This document shows, piece by piece, positions 8,870-17,382 of a stretch of DNA of 64,000 nt. Source of the DNA: Mucilaginibacter endophyticus (GTDB lineage: Bacteria > Bacteroidota > Bacteroidia > Sphingobacteriales > Sphingobacteriaceae). Where the stretch lies: the NCBI RefSeq assembly GCF_003351025.1, contig NZ_QPCG01000002.1, forward strand, positions 1,133,288-1,197,287, given 5' to 3'. The notes under the pieces are model-generated. The model saw nothing but the letters and a program-made list of their open reading frames with translations. It was not told the DNA's origin and did not search any database. The stretch's first letter is position 1. Every line of letters begins with the position of its first letter. The position numbers were made by a program, and so were the translations under genes.

Positions 8870-10030
8870 CTATGATACCGCGGGCTCGTCTTCAATTTTT
8901 CGTACTAACCATATCATCATGGCAGCAAAGGCGGCGACAACAAAGAAAGCTATTTGCAAATTGGCCGCCTGGGCTATAAAACCTACTATAGGCGGCACTA
9001 TAACAAAGCCGAGATAGCCAACAGTTGATATAGCTGCCAATGCCTGGCTGCTGTTCATTGTTTTGGACTTACCTGCCATGCTAAATATCAGCGGTACTAT
9101 ACAGGATACCCCCATGCCTATCATGGCGTACCCCAGGTAAATAGTTAATGTAAACGGCAAAAAAACCGAAACCAGCAACCCGGCGAATACCAGCACACTG
9201 CTATAAGTTAAAACCTTTTTAATACCAATGGCAGAAACTACCCTATCGCCTGCAAAACGGCCAATCGTCATGGTTACCATGTAAACTACAAAACCGGCTT
9301 CGGCAAACGATTTAGTGGCATGTACCACCTTTTCAAAATAAACGCCGCTCCAGTCATACAAGGTATTTTCGCAGGCCATAGAAGCGAAGCAGATCAAAGA
9401 GAATTTAAGCAGGTGCTTATCAGGCATGGAGAATACAGATCTGTCCGGAGTTTCTGCCGGCTGATAATCGTAAGTTGAGGGATAGAATATCATTGAAAGG
9501 ATAAACATTGCAATCCCCACAAATAATAAATGATATGAAGGCGCTACATTAAATAACACCATCAAGTAACCCACGGCAGCACCACCAAAACCAGCCAGGC
9601 TCCAGATGCCATGAAATGTTACCATAATTGATTTATCGTACAAAGCCTGGATCCCCACGGCTTGCGAATTCATGGATAAGCCCAATATATTACGTGTAGA
9701 ACCAATAAAGAATAATACAACGATCAGCTGCCACATATAAGCAGCAAACCCCGGCAAGCATAACACCAAACTAAAAGCCAGCGCCCCTATCAACATCATT
9801 ACACGACTGCTGAAATGTTTGATCATTTTGGCCGTAAGCGGCATCGTAAGCATCAGGCCAACAGGCATGGCAAACAATACAACCCCTAATTGGGCTTCAT
9901 TTAAATTAAGCTGATGTTTTATGGATGGAATACGCGAGGCCCATGAAGAGTAACCGAAGCCCGAAATGAAGAAGAATACACTGTTGGCAATCCGCATTTT
10001 TGATTTGCCCGCAGCCGTTAACTGATCCAT
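8870..10030 (-). CDS. MFS transporter (YbjJ/FucP-like, 12 membrane segments)
   Basis: The 386-residue protein is hydrophobic throughout, with about twelve predicted membrane helices. It has an MFS-like opening (FFFISGFGYSSWASRIPSIK) and GYAMIGMGVSCIVPLIFSMA in the C-terminal half, which resemble the YbjJ branch of the major facilitator superfamily. A proton-coupled inner-membrane transporter is the likely role; the substrate is unknown. The gene stands alone, 95 bp upstream (in transcription sense) of the DinB-like gene. Confidence 0.85.
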   Translation of the reverse strand: MDQLTAAGKSKMRIANSVFFFISGFGYSSWASRIPSIKHQLNLNEAQLGVVLFAMPVGLMLTMPLTAKMIKHFSSRVMMLIGALAFSLVLCLPGFAAYMWQLIVVLFFIGSTRNILGLSMNSQAVGIQALYDKSIMVTFHGIWSLAGFGGAAVGYLMVLFNVAPSYHLLFVGIAMFILSMIFYPSTYDYQPAETPDRSVFSMPDKHLLKFSLICFASMACENTLYDWSGVYFEKVVHATKSFAEAGFVVYMVTMTIGRFAGDRVVSAIGIKKVLTYSSVLVFAGLLVSVFLPFTLTIYLGYAMIGMGVSCIVPLIFSMAGKSKTMNSSQALAAISTVGYLGFVIVPPIVGFIAQAANLQIAFFVVAAFAAMMIWLVRKIEDEPAVS

Positions 10031-10101
10031 ACTATATAATGAAGCCCAAATTTAGCTATATTTTATCAGTATGCACCCGCTATTAGTAATTATCCCGTGG
10101 C

Positions 10102-10263
10102 TTACATACAAGGCTCGGCACAAGGGCCATGATCTTCCGCTTTATGGAAAATTTTATTGAAGCCTTGCTGTACATAAGTTAAGCCTAAATTTAATAAAGC
10201 CGATACCTGCAGCGGCGTGGTATCCGGCAGGGTGAGTGATATCAGGTGTGATATGAGTTTCAT
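10102..10263 (-). CDS. Possible small protein, 53 residues, unknown function
   Basis: An ATG at 10263 opens a 53-codon frame ending with TAA at 10102-10104. The product begins MKLISHLISLTLPDTTPLQV and ends HGPCAEPCM, with two Cys close to the C-terminus. Codon choice looks like that of neighbouring genes, and it lies on the same strand as the MFS gene with 71 bp between them. There is no recognisable domain. It could be a real small protein, possibly metal- or thiol-reactive through HGPCAEPC, or a chance frame in a 470-bp gap. Confidence 0.4.
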   Translation of the reverse strand: MKLISHLISLTLPDTTPLQVSALLNLGLTYVQQGFNKIFHKAEDHGPCAEPCM

Positions 10264-10455
10264 GATTACATTATCGTTTCCGGCTGCGAAATTGATACAA
10301 TAAATCCGAAAAAAATCTTACCCGGATCAACAACTGACTTTGGATAGATAATTGATATTAAGTATGATAAAGATTTGACAGTGCAACAATCAGATGATTA
10401 TTCAACTTCCAGGCCCGGGGCTGATTATCCGCCAATTGCAATATTGAGGCGTTAG

Positions 10456-10487
10456 TTTGTATGCGCGTTTTTTTAGCTTTACTTTTG
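10456..10487 (+). promoter_or_regulatory. Bacteroidota-type promoter of the DAC-like gene
   Basis: A TTTG at 10456-10459 is followed after 20 nt by TACTTTTG (10480-10487), matching the TTTG / TAnnTTTG consensus. The start codon at 10502 follows 14 nt later, so the leader would be very short. Confidence 0.55.
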
Positions 10488-10501
10488 AGATAAGTATTTA
10501 A

Positions 10502-11668
10502 ATGAAAGAGACCACCAAAACTTTGAGTTCAGGACCTACATATAAAGCAGCCGGCAAAGTGGCAACCATTATCGAAAGGCATTTCAGGCATTTTCATACC
10601 AAAGCGCTTGCCGATAATAACGAGATAGACCTTGCGCCTACTCCCAGCTGCACCACCATCGAATCACTTATCGATATCTCATTTTGGGCAAGTTTGCGCC
10701 GGGAAGAGGGCTTTTCACCAAAATTCACCCTGGCTTTTTTACCGCCCGAAGCAGCCGGTCAGCCATTGCTGTTTGGTGGCAAAATTAAACTTGCGCCTAA
10801 TATCCTGACCAAATTTGCTTCAGCAGTACAACAACCGGGCATCCATTTAGGCATCTGGATAGAAGATGATGAACTATACATCTGGGGAACCACCCTGGCT
10901 ATTCCGGCTTACTGTTTTGTGCTGGAAGTAATTGAGCCAGGACTACTGGTGATCAAACATCGCCGTATTGAAGGCTTTGGTAAATTTGTAAACATAGCCA
11001 TATTAAAAGGCGACGATATTAAAGTAGTAGACGAGCATGGCTCCAGCATTTCTGATTGTCCTAATGTCCTTTCGGCTATGCTTGATTTTACTTTGCCATC
11101 CCTGTGGAATGATCCGGTAAACGTATTAGTTCAACTGGCTACTTCTATGCAAGCCCATAAACGTGGCGGCATATTGTTAGTTGTCCCCTCCGAAAGTGAT
11201 GAATGGCGCAAATCCATTATTACACCGATCTCCTACCCTGTTGATCCTCCGTTTTCGGGGCTTACAGATCTGATGATTCACGAAGGCATTGACCGTTACC
11301 ATACCTCATGGCAGGAAAAAATGCGCCGTGCGGTTGATACCATAGGCGGATTAACTTCGATAGACGGCGCTACGCTCATAAATGATAAACACGAACTGCT
11401 GGCTTTCGGCGCCAAAATAGGCCGCTCGGAAGAAAGTTCACCTATCGAAGAGATTGTAGTTACCGAACCAATAGTAGGCTGCTCAACCCGGGTAATTCAT
11501 CCGGCTCAAAATGGCGGTACAAGGCATTTAGCCGCGGCACAGTTTGTTTTTGATCAAAAGGATGCCATAGCTTTAGTAGCCTCACAGGATGGCCGGTTTA
11601 CAGTATTTGCATGGTCGCCGGTTGTGGGTATGGTGCATGCACATCAGATTGATATATTGTTGCTGTAG
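10502..11668 (+). CDS. Diadenylate-cyclase-like protein with N-terminal DACNV-type sensor region
   Basis: The C-terminal ~110 residues of this 388-residue protein carry the two DAC (DisA_N) signatures: GGLTSIDGATLI with DGA at 288-290, and GGTRHLAAAQFVF with RHL at 341-343. The stretch IALVASQDGRFTVFAW after it matches the DAC core strand pattern. The N-terminal ~200 residues resemble the DACNV probable sensor domain, and HKRGGILLVVPSE before the DAC domain is typical of that group. DAC enzymes make c-di-AMP from two ATP. The last Arg of the usual RHR motif is Leu here, so activity or substrate may differ. No membrane helix is seen, so it is probably cytosolic. It is monocistronic with its own promoter; domain assignment is firm, activity is not. 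Confidence 0.75.
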   Translation: MKETTKTLSSGPTYKAAGKVATIIERHFRHFHTKALADNNEIDLAPTPSCTTIESLIDISFWASLRREEGFSPKFTLAFLPPEAAGQPLLFGGKIKLAPNILTKFASAVQQPGIHLGIWIEDDELYIWGTTLAIPAYCFVLEVIEPGLLVIKHRRIEGFGKFVNIAILKGDDIKVVDEHGSSISDCPNVLSAMLDFTLPSLWNDPVNVLVQLATSMQAHKRGGILLVVPSESDEWRKSIITPISYPVDPPFSGLTDLMIHEGIDRYHTSWQEKMRRAVDTIGGLTSIDGATLINDKHELLAFGAKIGRSEESSPIEEIVVTEPIVGCSTRVIHPAQNGGTRHLAAAQFVFDQKDAIALVASQDGRFTVFAWSPVVGMVHAHQIDILLL

Positions 11669-11670
11669 AT

Positions 11671-11778
11671 TGTCAGAACTCGAATTAAATGAATTATTCG
11701 AATCAACAGAATAGAAGAAGGACAGCGAAGACAAAATTCGATAAATTCACAAAATTCGTTTAATTCGAGTTCAGACAA
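11671..11778. repeat. REP-like dispersed inverted repeat, copy 1
   Basis: The ends are inverted copies of each other over about 25 bp: the left end has TGTCAGAACTCGAATTAAA and the right end is the complement of TGTCTGAACTCGAATTAAA. Related copies are at 14989-15078 and 26982-27077. The repeat sits directly after the DAC-like gene and before the end of the next gene. Confidence 0.8.
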
Positions 11779-11795
11779 AAATATCGATTGCAGCC

Positions 11796-12071
11796 TCAAT
11801 CACAATTCAACAGCAAATCGTAATATTTCCGCATGAGTACGGTGTCGTAATTAACCAGCGACTGATAAGCTTCTGAAACAAGCTCATTGAGAATGGATGA
11901 ACCTAACTGTCCGCCTCCGTTTGGGATGGAGTCGTAGTAAACAATAATTTCTTTAACCCTGATTATTTCATACAGTAACTGCTGAACCAAATCAGTCTGA
12001 GTACCCGCCTGCATTCCAGCCGAATTTTTATTCAGGAAATCTAAAGGATCATTATTAGTAGCAGGGGTCAT
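11796..12071 (-). CDS. Hypothetical protein, 91 residues
   Basis: No known domain is recognised. The protein is soluble, with a flexible N-terminal ~25 residues (Asn/Gly/Gln-rich) followed by two or three amphipathic helices (LVQQLLYEIIRVKEIIVYYD, then LNELVSEAYQSLVNYDTVLM). It ends with LLLNCD. There is no signal peptide. It is upstream of pnp on the same strand, with 155 bp and a terminator hairpin downstream of pnp between them, so it forms its own unit. A real gene is likely because the frame fills most of the gap and codon use fits the neighbours. Confidence 0.6.
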   Translation of the reverse strand: MTPATNNDPLDFLNKNSAGMQAGTQTDLVQQLLYEIIRVKEIIVYYDSIPNGGGQLGSSILNELVSEAYQSLVNYDTVLMRKYYDLLLNCD

Positions 12072-12183
12072 TTTTTATCAAACAGGATCGGAATTATGGT
12101 TTTAGCAACTATGTATTAACAGTTAATAAGTTTAAACATCCGGTTTTTGTTTTAAAAAAGTTGAAAAAATTTCAAACAAAATA

Positions 12184-12210
12184 ACAAAACCCTCATAAAG
12201 AGGGTTTTGT
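12184..12210. terminator. Rho-independent terminator of pnp
   Basis: The stem ACAAAACCCTC / GAGGGTTTTGT closes a 5-nt loop, lies 17 bp after the pnp stop on the minus strand and is flanked by T-rich and A-rich runs. Confidence 0.85.
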
Positions 12211-12226
12211 TGCTATAAAAAATTGC

Positions 12227-14359
12227 TTAGTTACTTTGTTTTGGTTCCGGTTTAGGCAATAATACCTTACGCGATAGCTTCAGTTTACCTTGCTTATCTA
12301 CGTCAAGCAGTTTTACCCTTACCTCATCCCCTATCTGGAAGATACCATCCATAGTTTCAATACGGCGGTGATCAATTTCAGAAATGTGAAGCAAACCATC
12401 TTTACCAGGCATGATCTCAACAAACGCGCCGAAAGGCATGATTGATTTTACTTTACCTTCGTAAATTTCGCCAACCTCAGGTTTTGAAGCGATGGCGCGG
12501 ATACGACCCAAAGCAGCGTCGATAGATGCTTTGTTATCGGCAAAGATCTGAACAATACCCTGGTTGTCTTTTTCTTCGATAGAAATGGTAGCGCCTGTTT
12601 CACGCTGCATTTCCTGGATGATTTTACCACCGGGCCCGATAACTGCACCAATAAATTCCTTATCGATTTTAATGGTAACAATGCGTGGAGCGTGTGGTTT
12701 GTAGTCGGCACGTGCCTCGGTAATGGTTTTAGCCATTTCGCCAAGGATGTGTAAACGACCGTCTTTGGCCTGGTTTAACGCGTTGGCTAAAACTTCGTAT
12801 GAAAGACCGTTAATTTTCAAGTCCATCTGAACAGCAACGATACCATTTTTAGTACCGGTTACTTTGAAATCCATGTCACCTAAGTGATCTTCGTCACCAA
12901 GAATGTCAGAAAGGATAGCATATTTGGTACCCATTTCGTTAGTGATCAAGCCCATCGCGATACCCGATACCGGTTCTTTAATTTTAACACCTGCATCCAT
13001 CAGCGCTAATGTACCGGCACAAACTGTAGCCATTGATGACGAGCCGTTTGATTCCAAAATATCAGAAACTATACGGATAGTGTACGGATTTTCATCTTCA
13101 GAAGGCAATACTTGTTTCAATGAACGTTGAGCCAGGTTACCGTGACCAATTTCACGACGACCAGCACCCCTGTTAGGCCTAACCTCACCAGTTGAAAAAC
13201 CCGGGAAGTTGTAGTGCAGCATGAATTTCTGGTAGCCGTTAATGAAAGCACCATCAATCATTTGCTCGTCATCCTTAGCACCTAAGGTAACAGAAGTTAA
13301 TGATTGGGTTTCGCCACGGGTAAATACGGCCGAACCGTGAGCAGATGGTAAATAACCAACTTCGCTCCATATCGGGCGGATCTGGGTAGTAGTACGACCA
13401 TCTAAACGTTTACCTTCATCTAATACAAGGTTACGTATAGCATCATACTCTACATCGTGGTAATATTTTTTAGCAAGACCTTTAGTGATATCATCAATCT
13501 CACCTAAAGTTTCGATGTAAGCATCACGTACTTCTTTAAATTTAGCGCCACGCTCTTCTTTTGCCGAAGCTGCAGAAGCAATAGCGTAAACCTGGTCATA
13601 AGTAGCAGCATAGATAGCTTTTTTCAAGTCCTCGTTGCTGTGCTCATGGCTGTAAACACGTTTTTCGGTTTTACCAACTTCGATAGTTAGTTCTTTTTGA
13701 GCTAAACACTGAACTTTAATTGCAGCATGTGCAAATTTGATGGCCTCAACCAATTCAGCTTCCTGAATTTCTTTTGATTCGCCTTCAACCATGTTGATAT
13801 CGTGCTCGCTACCCGCAACAATAAATTCTAAAGTAGCATGCTCAAGCTGGCTTAAAGTTGGGTTAATTACTAACTGTCCGTCAATTTTAGCGACACGTAC
13901 TTCAGAGATAGGACCGTTAAAAGGGATGTTAGATACAGATAAAGCTGCAGAAGCTGCCAAACCGGCTAAAGCATCAGGCATAATATCTTTATCGGCAGAT
14001 ATTAATGAAATCATCACTTGTGTATCAGCGTGATAATCTTCAGGGAATAATGGACGCAAAGCACGGTCAACCAAACGGGAGATTAAAACCTCATAGTCTG
14101 ATAAACGGGCCTCGCGGCGTAAAAAACCACCCGGGATACGGCCTGTTGCAGCGTATTTTTCCTGGTAGTCAACAGATAATGGCAAGAAGTCAACACCTTC
14201 TTTAGCTTCAGGCGATGATACTACAGTAGCCAGTAACATGGTATCACCCATTTTTACTACTACCGAACCATCCGCTTGTTTGGCCAGCTTACCTGTCTCG
14301 ATCTCAATGGTGCGTCCGTCGCCCAGATCAATAACTTTTTTAATTACGTTTAAACTCAT
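12227..14359 (-). CDS. pnp: Polynucleotide phosphorylase
   Basis: The start at 14359 ([20 protein letters not shown]) is preferred over the one at 14380, which adds only seven basic residues. The order of domains is complete: first RNase PH domain (about residues 10-140), helical linker, second RNase PH domain (about 310-540, with [15 protein letters not shown]), KH domain with [16 protein letters not shown], and S1 domain ([20 protein letters not shown]). The enzyme degrades RNA 3' to 5' by phosphorolysis and works in mRNA turnover. It follows rpsO on the same strand, the arrangement known from many bacteria, but a hairpin separates the two genes. Confidence 0.98.
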   Translation of the reverse strand: MSLNVIKKVIDLGDGRTIEIETGKLAKQADGSVVVKMGDTMLLATVVSSPEAKEGVDFLPLSVDYQEKYAATGRIPGGFLRREARLSDYEVLISRLVDRALRPLFPEDYHADTQVMISLISADKDIMPDALAGLAASAALSVSNIPFNGPISEVRVAKIDGQLVINPTLSQLEHATLEFIVAGSEHDINMVEGESKEIQEAELVEAIKFAHAAIKVQCLAQKELTIEVGKTEKRVYSHEHSNEDLKKAIYAATYDQVYAIASAASAKEERGAKFKEVRDAYIETLGEIDDITKGLAKKYYHDVEYDAIRNLVLDEGKRLDGRTTTQIRPIWSEVGYLPSAHGSAVFTRGETQSLTSVTLGAKDDEQMIDGAFINGYQKFMLHYNFPGFSTGEVRPNRGAGRREIGHGNLAQRSLKQVLPSEDENPYTIRIVSDILESNGSSSMATVCAGTLALMDAGVKIKEPVSGIAMGLITNEMGTKYAILSDILGDEDHLGDMDFKVTGTKNGIVAVQMDLKINGLSYEVLANALNQAKDGRLHILGEMAKTITEARADYKPHAPRIVTIKIDKEFIGAVIGPGGKIIQEMQRETGATISIEEKDNQGIVQIFADNKASIDAALGRIRAIASKPEVGEIYEGKVKSIMPFGAFVEIMPGKDGLLHISEIDHRRIETMDGIFQIGDEVRVKLLDVDKQGKLKLSRKVLLPKPEPKQSN

Positions 14360-14439
14360 CTTTTTTTGTTTGTGATGCACTTTTCATCTTCGGGAGCGCA
14401 TCGGATTTTATGTTTGTAAATATATGTTTCAAAAGTAAA

Positions 14440-14467
14440 AAAGCCATCCTAAAATGGGGATGGCTTT
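14440..14467 (-). terminator. Terminator between rpsO and pnp
   Basis: The stem AAAGCCATCC / GGATGGCTTT with an 8-nt loop lies 20 bp after the rpsO stop and is followed on the minus strand by a T-rich run. Read-through into pnp may still occur. Confidence 0.8.
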
Positions 14468-14486
14468 TAAATAAAAAAGGAGAGAA

Positions 14487-14765
14487 TTACTTAATGATAT
14501 CCCTAAGCTGTAAAGCTTTGATGATAGCACGATATCTTTCAATGTCTTTTTTGTATAAATAAGCAAGTAACGCACGACGCTTACCTACTAATTTTTGCAG
14601 TGATAACTGGGTTGAAAAATCATGTTTGTTTTTTTTCAGGTGGCCAGTTAAATGTGCGATACGAGTGGTGAATAAAGCTACCTGTCCTTCTGCAGAACCT
14701 GTGTCTGTAGCTGATTTACCGTGTTTTGCAAAGATCTCTGCCTTTGCTTCTTTACCTAAATACAT
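14487..14765 (-). CDS. rpsO: Ribosomal protein S15
   Basis: The 92-residue basic protein has the whole S15 pattern: IFAKHGKSATDTGSAEGQVA near the N-terminus, ARIAHLTGHLKKNKHDF-like centre (here TRIAHLTGHLKKNKHDF), and LVGKRRALLAYLYKKD near the C-terminus. It binds 16S rRNA in the small subunit. The start MYLGKEAKAEIF matches the usual Bacteroidota start. pnp follows on the same strand. Confidence 0.98.
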   Translation of the reverse strand: MYLGKEAKAEIFAKHGKSATDTGSAEGQVALFTTRIAHLTGHLKKNKHDFSTQLSLQKLVGKRRALLAYLYKKDIERYRAIIKALQLRDIIK

Positions 14766-14988
14766 TACTTGAATAATATTAAAGCGTTAACTATTTTATT
14801 AATTGTGGGTGCAAAGATAGTGATTAATTATGCAAAAGCAAGGGGTGGGCAGATTTGTTTTTACGCTTAGTGAGTGGTTGGTTTTATGGGGTTAATGGTT
14901 GCTGGCTGATTAAGTAAGCGGTCGTTTTATAGGTGATTGATTGGGGAGAGGATAGTTGATTAGCCGGATTGGGTAAGTATTTATTACT

Positions 14989-15078
14989 GCCAGAACTCGA
15001 TTTTCTGGAATTAAAAAATTTGCAGAGTTTCCGGCGCATTCGACAAAGTCTTTAATTCATTTAATTCCGGTTCAGACA
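14989..15078. repeat. REP-like dispersed inverted repeat, copy 2
   Basis: It starts GCCAGAACTCGA and ends TTTAATTCCGGTTCAGACA, the same end pattern as the copies at 11671 and 26982. The interior differs between copies. Confidence 0.7.
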
Positions 15079-15226
15079 TAATGTAAATCCGAAATCAAAA
15101 ATCCCAACTCAGAAATCAATAATGGCGTTACCTCCGGCCCGCGCTATACGCTCATACGCCTGCAGGCCTTACACACAGGCCGGTATCCGCTCCTATCGCT
15201 AACGCAGAAAAGTTTGAAAGTCCGAT

Positions 15227-15276
15227 GTCCGTAAGTCTTAAAAGATTAATCCGTACTCGCTTTCAGACTTACGGAC
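15227..15276. repeat. Inverted repeat downstream of the M61 peptidase gene
   Basis: The arms GTCCGTAAGTCT (15227-15238) and AGACTTACGGAC (15265-15276) are perfectly complementary. The element shares the core AGACTTACG with the hairpin at 36471-36503 and may be a terminator for the peptidase gene as well as a dispersed repeat. Confidence 0.6.
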
Positions 15277-15298
15277 TCAAAACCGCTTACCAAACGTA

Positions 15299-17107
15299 TT
15301 ACTTCCCTTCCGTCCAACTTTTAAAGATGGCCGCCTGTAATTTATCGGGGTTTGGCAACGGGGTAATCCTGAATGACTTTTCACGCTTTTTGCCGGGCGT
15401 TACGTTTATATCTTTTGTTTCGCCGTTTTTCAGAATGGTAAACTTCACCACATCGCCTTCTTTACGGTTATCGAGTGCCTTGCCTAAAGCTTCCGGATTG
15501 GCAGCCTCTCCATCAATTTTTAAAACAACGCTGCGGCCGCGAATACCGGCATTCCAGGCGGGTGATTGGTAAGCCACTGTGGTGATACGCATGGTATCCC
15601 TAACCTGGCGCATGTTTAATCCGGCCCAGGCGTTGGAAACTGTGGTTGTAGCGGTATCTACAGCCAATCCACCATAAGCAAAATATTTTGGATAATCCGG
15701 AGGTTTAACCGTCGATGCATATTCAAATACCTCCGTTAAAGGTATAGCTGCCATTTTTTCGCATTCGTTCCGGAACTCCTGTTCTGTAAAGCCGCGGTTC
15801 AGCTTTTTGTAATATTTGTAGTAAAGCAGGCGCATTACATCATCCAGCGTTTTCTTGTTTTGTGTAGCATAGCGAATGTTAAAATCAAGCATCAGCCCCA
15901 AAATTGGCCCTTTATCATAGTACGAAATGGTTTTGTTAAAATCATCGCCCTGCCTGCCGTTAGGTCCGTCATCCCAGGTATTGTAACTGGCTTGTGTTGC
16001 AGATTGATATAAATGCCCCGGCTCGTTTTCATAGTTACGCAGGTTGTTCTGAAAATCGCCAAACATATCGTCATTGGTCATTAAACCGGCATGCCTCGTG
16101 ATCATGTACTCATAATAAACGGTAAAGCCTTCTGATACCCAAAGCATATTGGTATGGTTCTCTTTCGAGTAATCAAAGGGCCCAAGCTCAACCGGCCTTA
16201 TGCGCTTAACATTGTAATGGTGAAAATATTCGTGCGCTATAAAGTTGTAAAGCTTTTTACGGGCATCGGGGGTATTAAAACCTTCGCCTCCGCTGAAGCT
16301 TAACGAGGTTGAGTTTAAATGCTCAATACCGCCACCGCCTGCCCCTATCGACAGAAAAGTGTAATGCGTATAAGGTATTTCGCCAATGATATTACTACCG
16401 GTAACTACGATCTTTTTCAGATCGTCCATAAATGCCTGCCTGTCAAAAGCGGGTAACTTATAACCAATAAAGTTGTGTGGTTTGTTTTGTACTGTAAAAG
16501 GCGGCAAAACTTCCAGCTCACCCATTAAAAACGGACTGTCATAAAGTACATCGAAATCAGCAGCTTTATAAACGTGGTACTGCCCTTTCAATGTATCCAG
16601 TCCGGTAGCTACCAGATCCTTCCACTTACTGTAAGGTTTCATCTTGATGGTAACCGGGTGACGCAATTCCTGGTCGAGATACATGAACAGGCCACCGGGA
16701 GTAATATAACCACGCGTTTCATCCAAGTAAACGTTGCCTACAAAGGGCACCACAGCTTTTACATCGTACGAGATCTTGACATCGCCTGCCGAAGGGTTAT
16801 TAACTTTCCAGGTATCTTTAGTCGGCTTATCAAATTTTAGCGAATTGCCTTTTGCGTCGGTCACAGCAAAATTTTGCACAGCGCCCGCAAAATCTATCAG
16901 CTGATAATAACCTGGTGTCCAAACGCACATTTTAAAGTCGAGCGTTTTGAGGTGGGTTTTGTTACTGAGCTCAACATGACACAAATGTTCGGCTGCCTTT
17001 TCCATAGATACCGAATACTGCATATTAACAGGTTGCTGAGCTAATGCGGCAGTGCAAAAAAACAGGCAAAATGACAGGGTTAGTTTGGATGCTAATTTCA
17101 TTACCAA
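15299..17107 (-). CDS. M61-family metallopeptidase with PDZ domain
   Basis: The 602-residue protein has a cleavable signal peptide (MKLASKLTLSFCLFFCTAALAQ; start could be Met1 or Met3), so it is exported. The zinc site HEYFH is at 292-296, followed by NVKRIRP and the third ligand in NMLWVSEGFTVYYEY, which is the M61 (glycyl aminopeptidase) pattern. A C-terminal PDZ domain (about residues 480-570) has VAYQSPAWNAGIRGRSVVLKIDG cut here to its core AWNAGIRGRSVV. Members trim N-terminal residues of peptides in the periplasm or outside the cell. Family is firm; the exact substrate is not known. Confidence 0.93.
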   Translation of the reverse strand: MVMKLASKLTLSFCLFFCTAALAQQPVNMQYSVSMEKAAEHLCHVELSNKTHLKTLDFKMCVWTPGYYQLIDFAGAVQNFAVTDAKGNSLKFDKPTKDTWKVNNPSAGDVKISYDVKAVVPFVGNVYLDETRGYITPGGLFMYLDQELRHPVTIKMKPYSKWKDLVATGLDTLKGQYHVYKAADFDVLYDSPFLMGELEVLPPFTVQNKPHNFIGYKLPAFDRQAFMDDLKKIVVTGSNIIGEIPYTHYTFLSIGAGGGGIEHLNSTSLSFSGGEGFNTPDARKKLYNFIAHEYFHHYNVKRIRPVELGPFDYSKENHTNMLWVSEGFTVYYEYMITRHAGLMTNDDMFGDFQNNLRNYENEPGHLYQSATQASYNTWDDGPNGRQGDDFNKTISYYDKGPILGLMLDFNIRYATQNKKTLDDVMRLLYYKYYKKLNRGFTEQEFRNECEKMAAIPLTEVFEYASTVKPPDYPKYFAYGGLAVDTATTTVSNAWAGLNMRQVRDTMRITTVAYQSPAWNAGIRGRSVVLKIDGEAANPEALGKALDNRKEGDVVKFTILKNGETKDINVTPGKKREKSFRITPLPNPDKLQAAIFKSWTEGK

Positions 17108-17229
17108 AGTGGGTTTTGCCGAATATAATAAACCACAATTTATTTATCCGGCCACTTACTGGAAATTAGCCTGAAAGATATAAGGTTTTATTTAGGGGAG
17201 ATAAAATTGATGGATTCTAATATAAAAAT

Positions 17230-17324
17230 CGTCATTGCGAGGTACGAAGCAATCCCCTACTTACAGAGTAACCGTGTAAGTTCTCCTTGTACAGTTCGCA
17301 ATTGCTTCGTATCTCGCAATGACG
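17230..17324. repeat. Dispersed inverted repeat, CGTCATTGCGAGG type
   Basis: The left end CGTCATTGCGAGGTACGAAG is inverted at the right end (CTTCGTATCTCGCAATGACG). This sequence type recurs widely in Bacteroidota genomes (from memory). It lies in the gap between the S9 and M61 peptidase genes. Confidence 0.8.
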
Positions 17325-17382
17325 TGTTGTTTTGTAATTTGTGTACCCAACCACTCACCAATCAACCCGATCAACCACTCAC

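Larger units (their letters stand above)
14766..15298. other. Intergenic region rich in repeats, no gene seen
   Basis: No convincing coding frame is present; the frame crossing 15225-15572 on the plus strand runs into the opposite peptidase gene and is a shadow. The region holds the REP-like repeat at 14989-15078, a GC-rich stretch at about 15125-15205 that looks like a further dispersed element (with the inner repeat GGCC...ACACAGGCC), and an inverted repeat at 15227-15276. Confidence 0.6.

Noticed and set aside
15225..15572. Plus-strand ORF of 115 codons
   Set aside because: Most of it is antisense to the M61 peptidase gene and it starts in a repeat.
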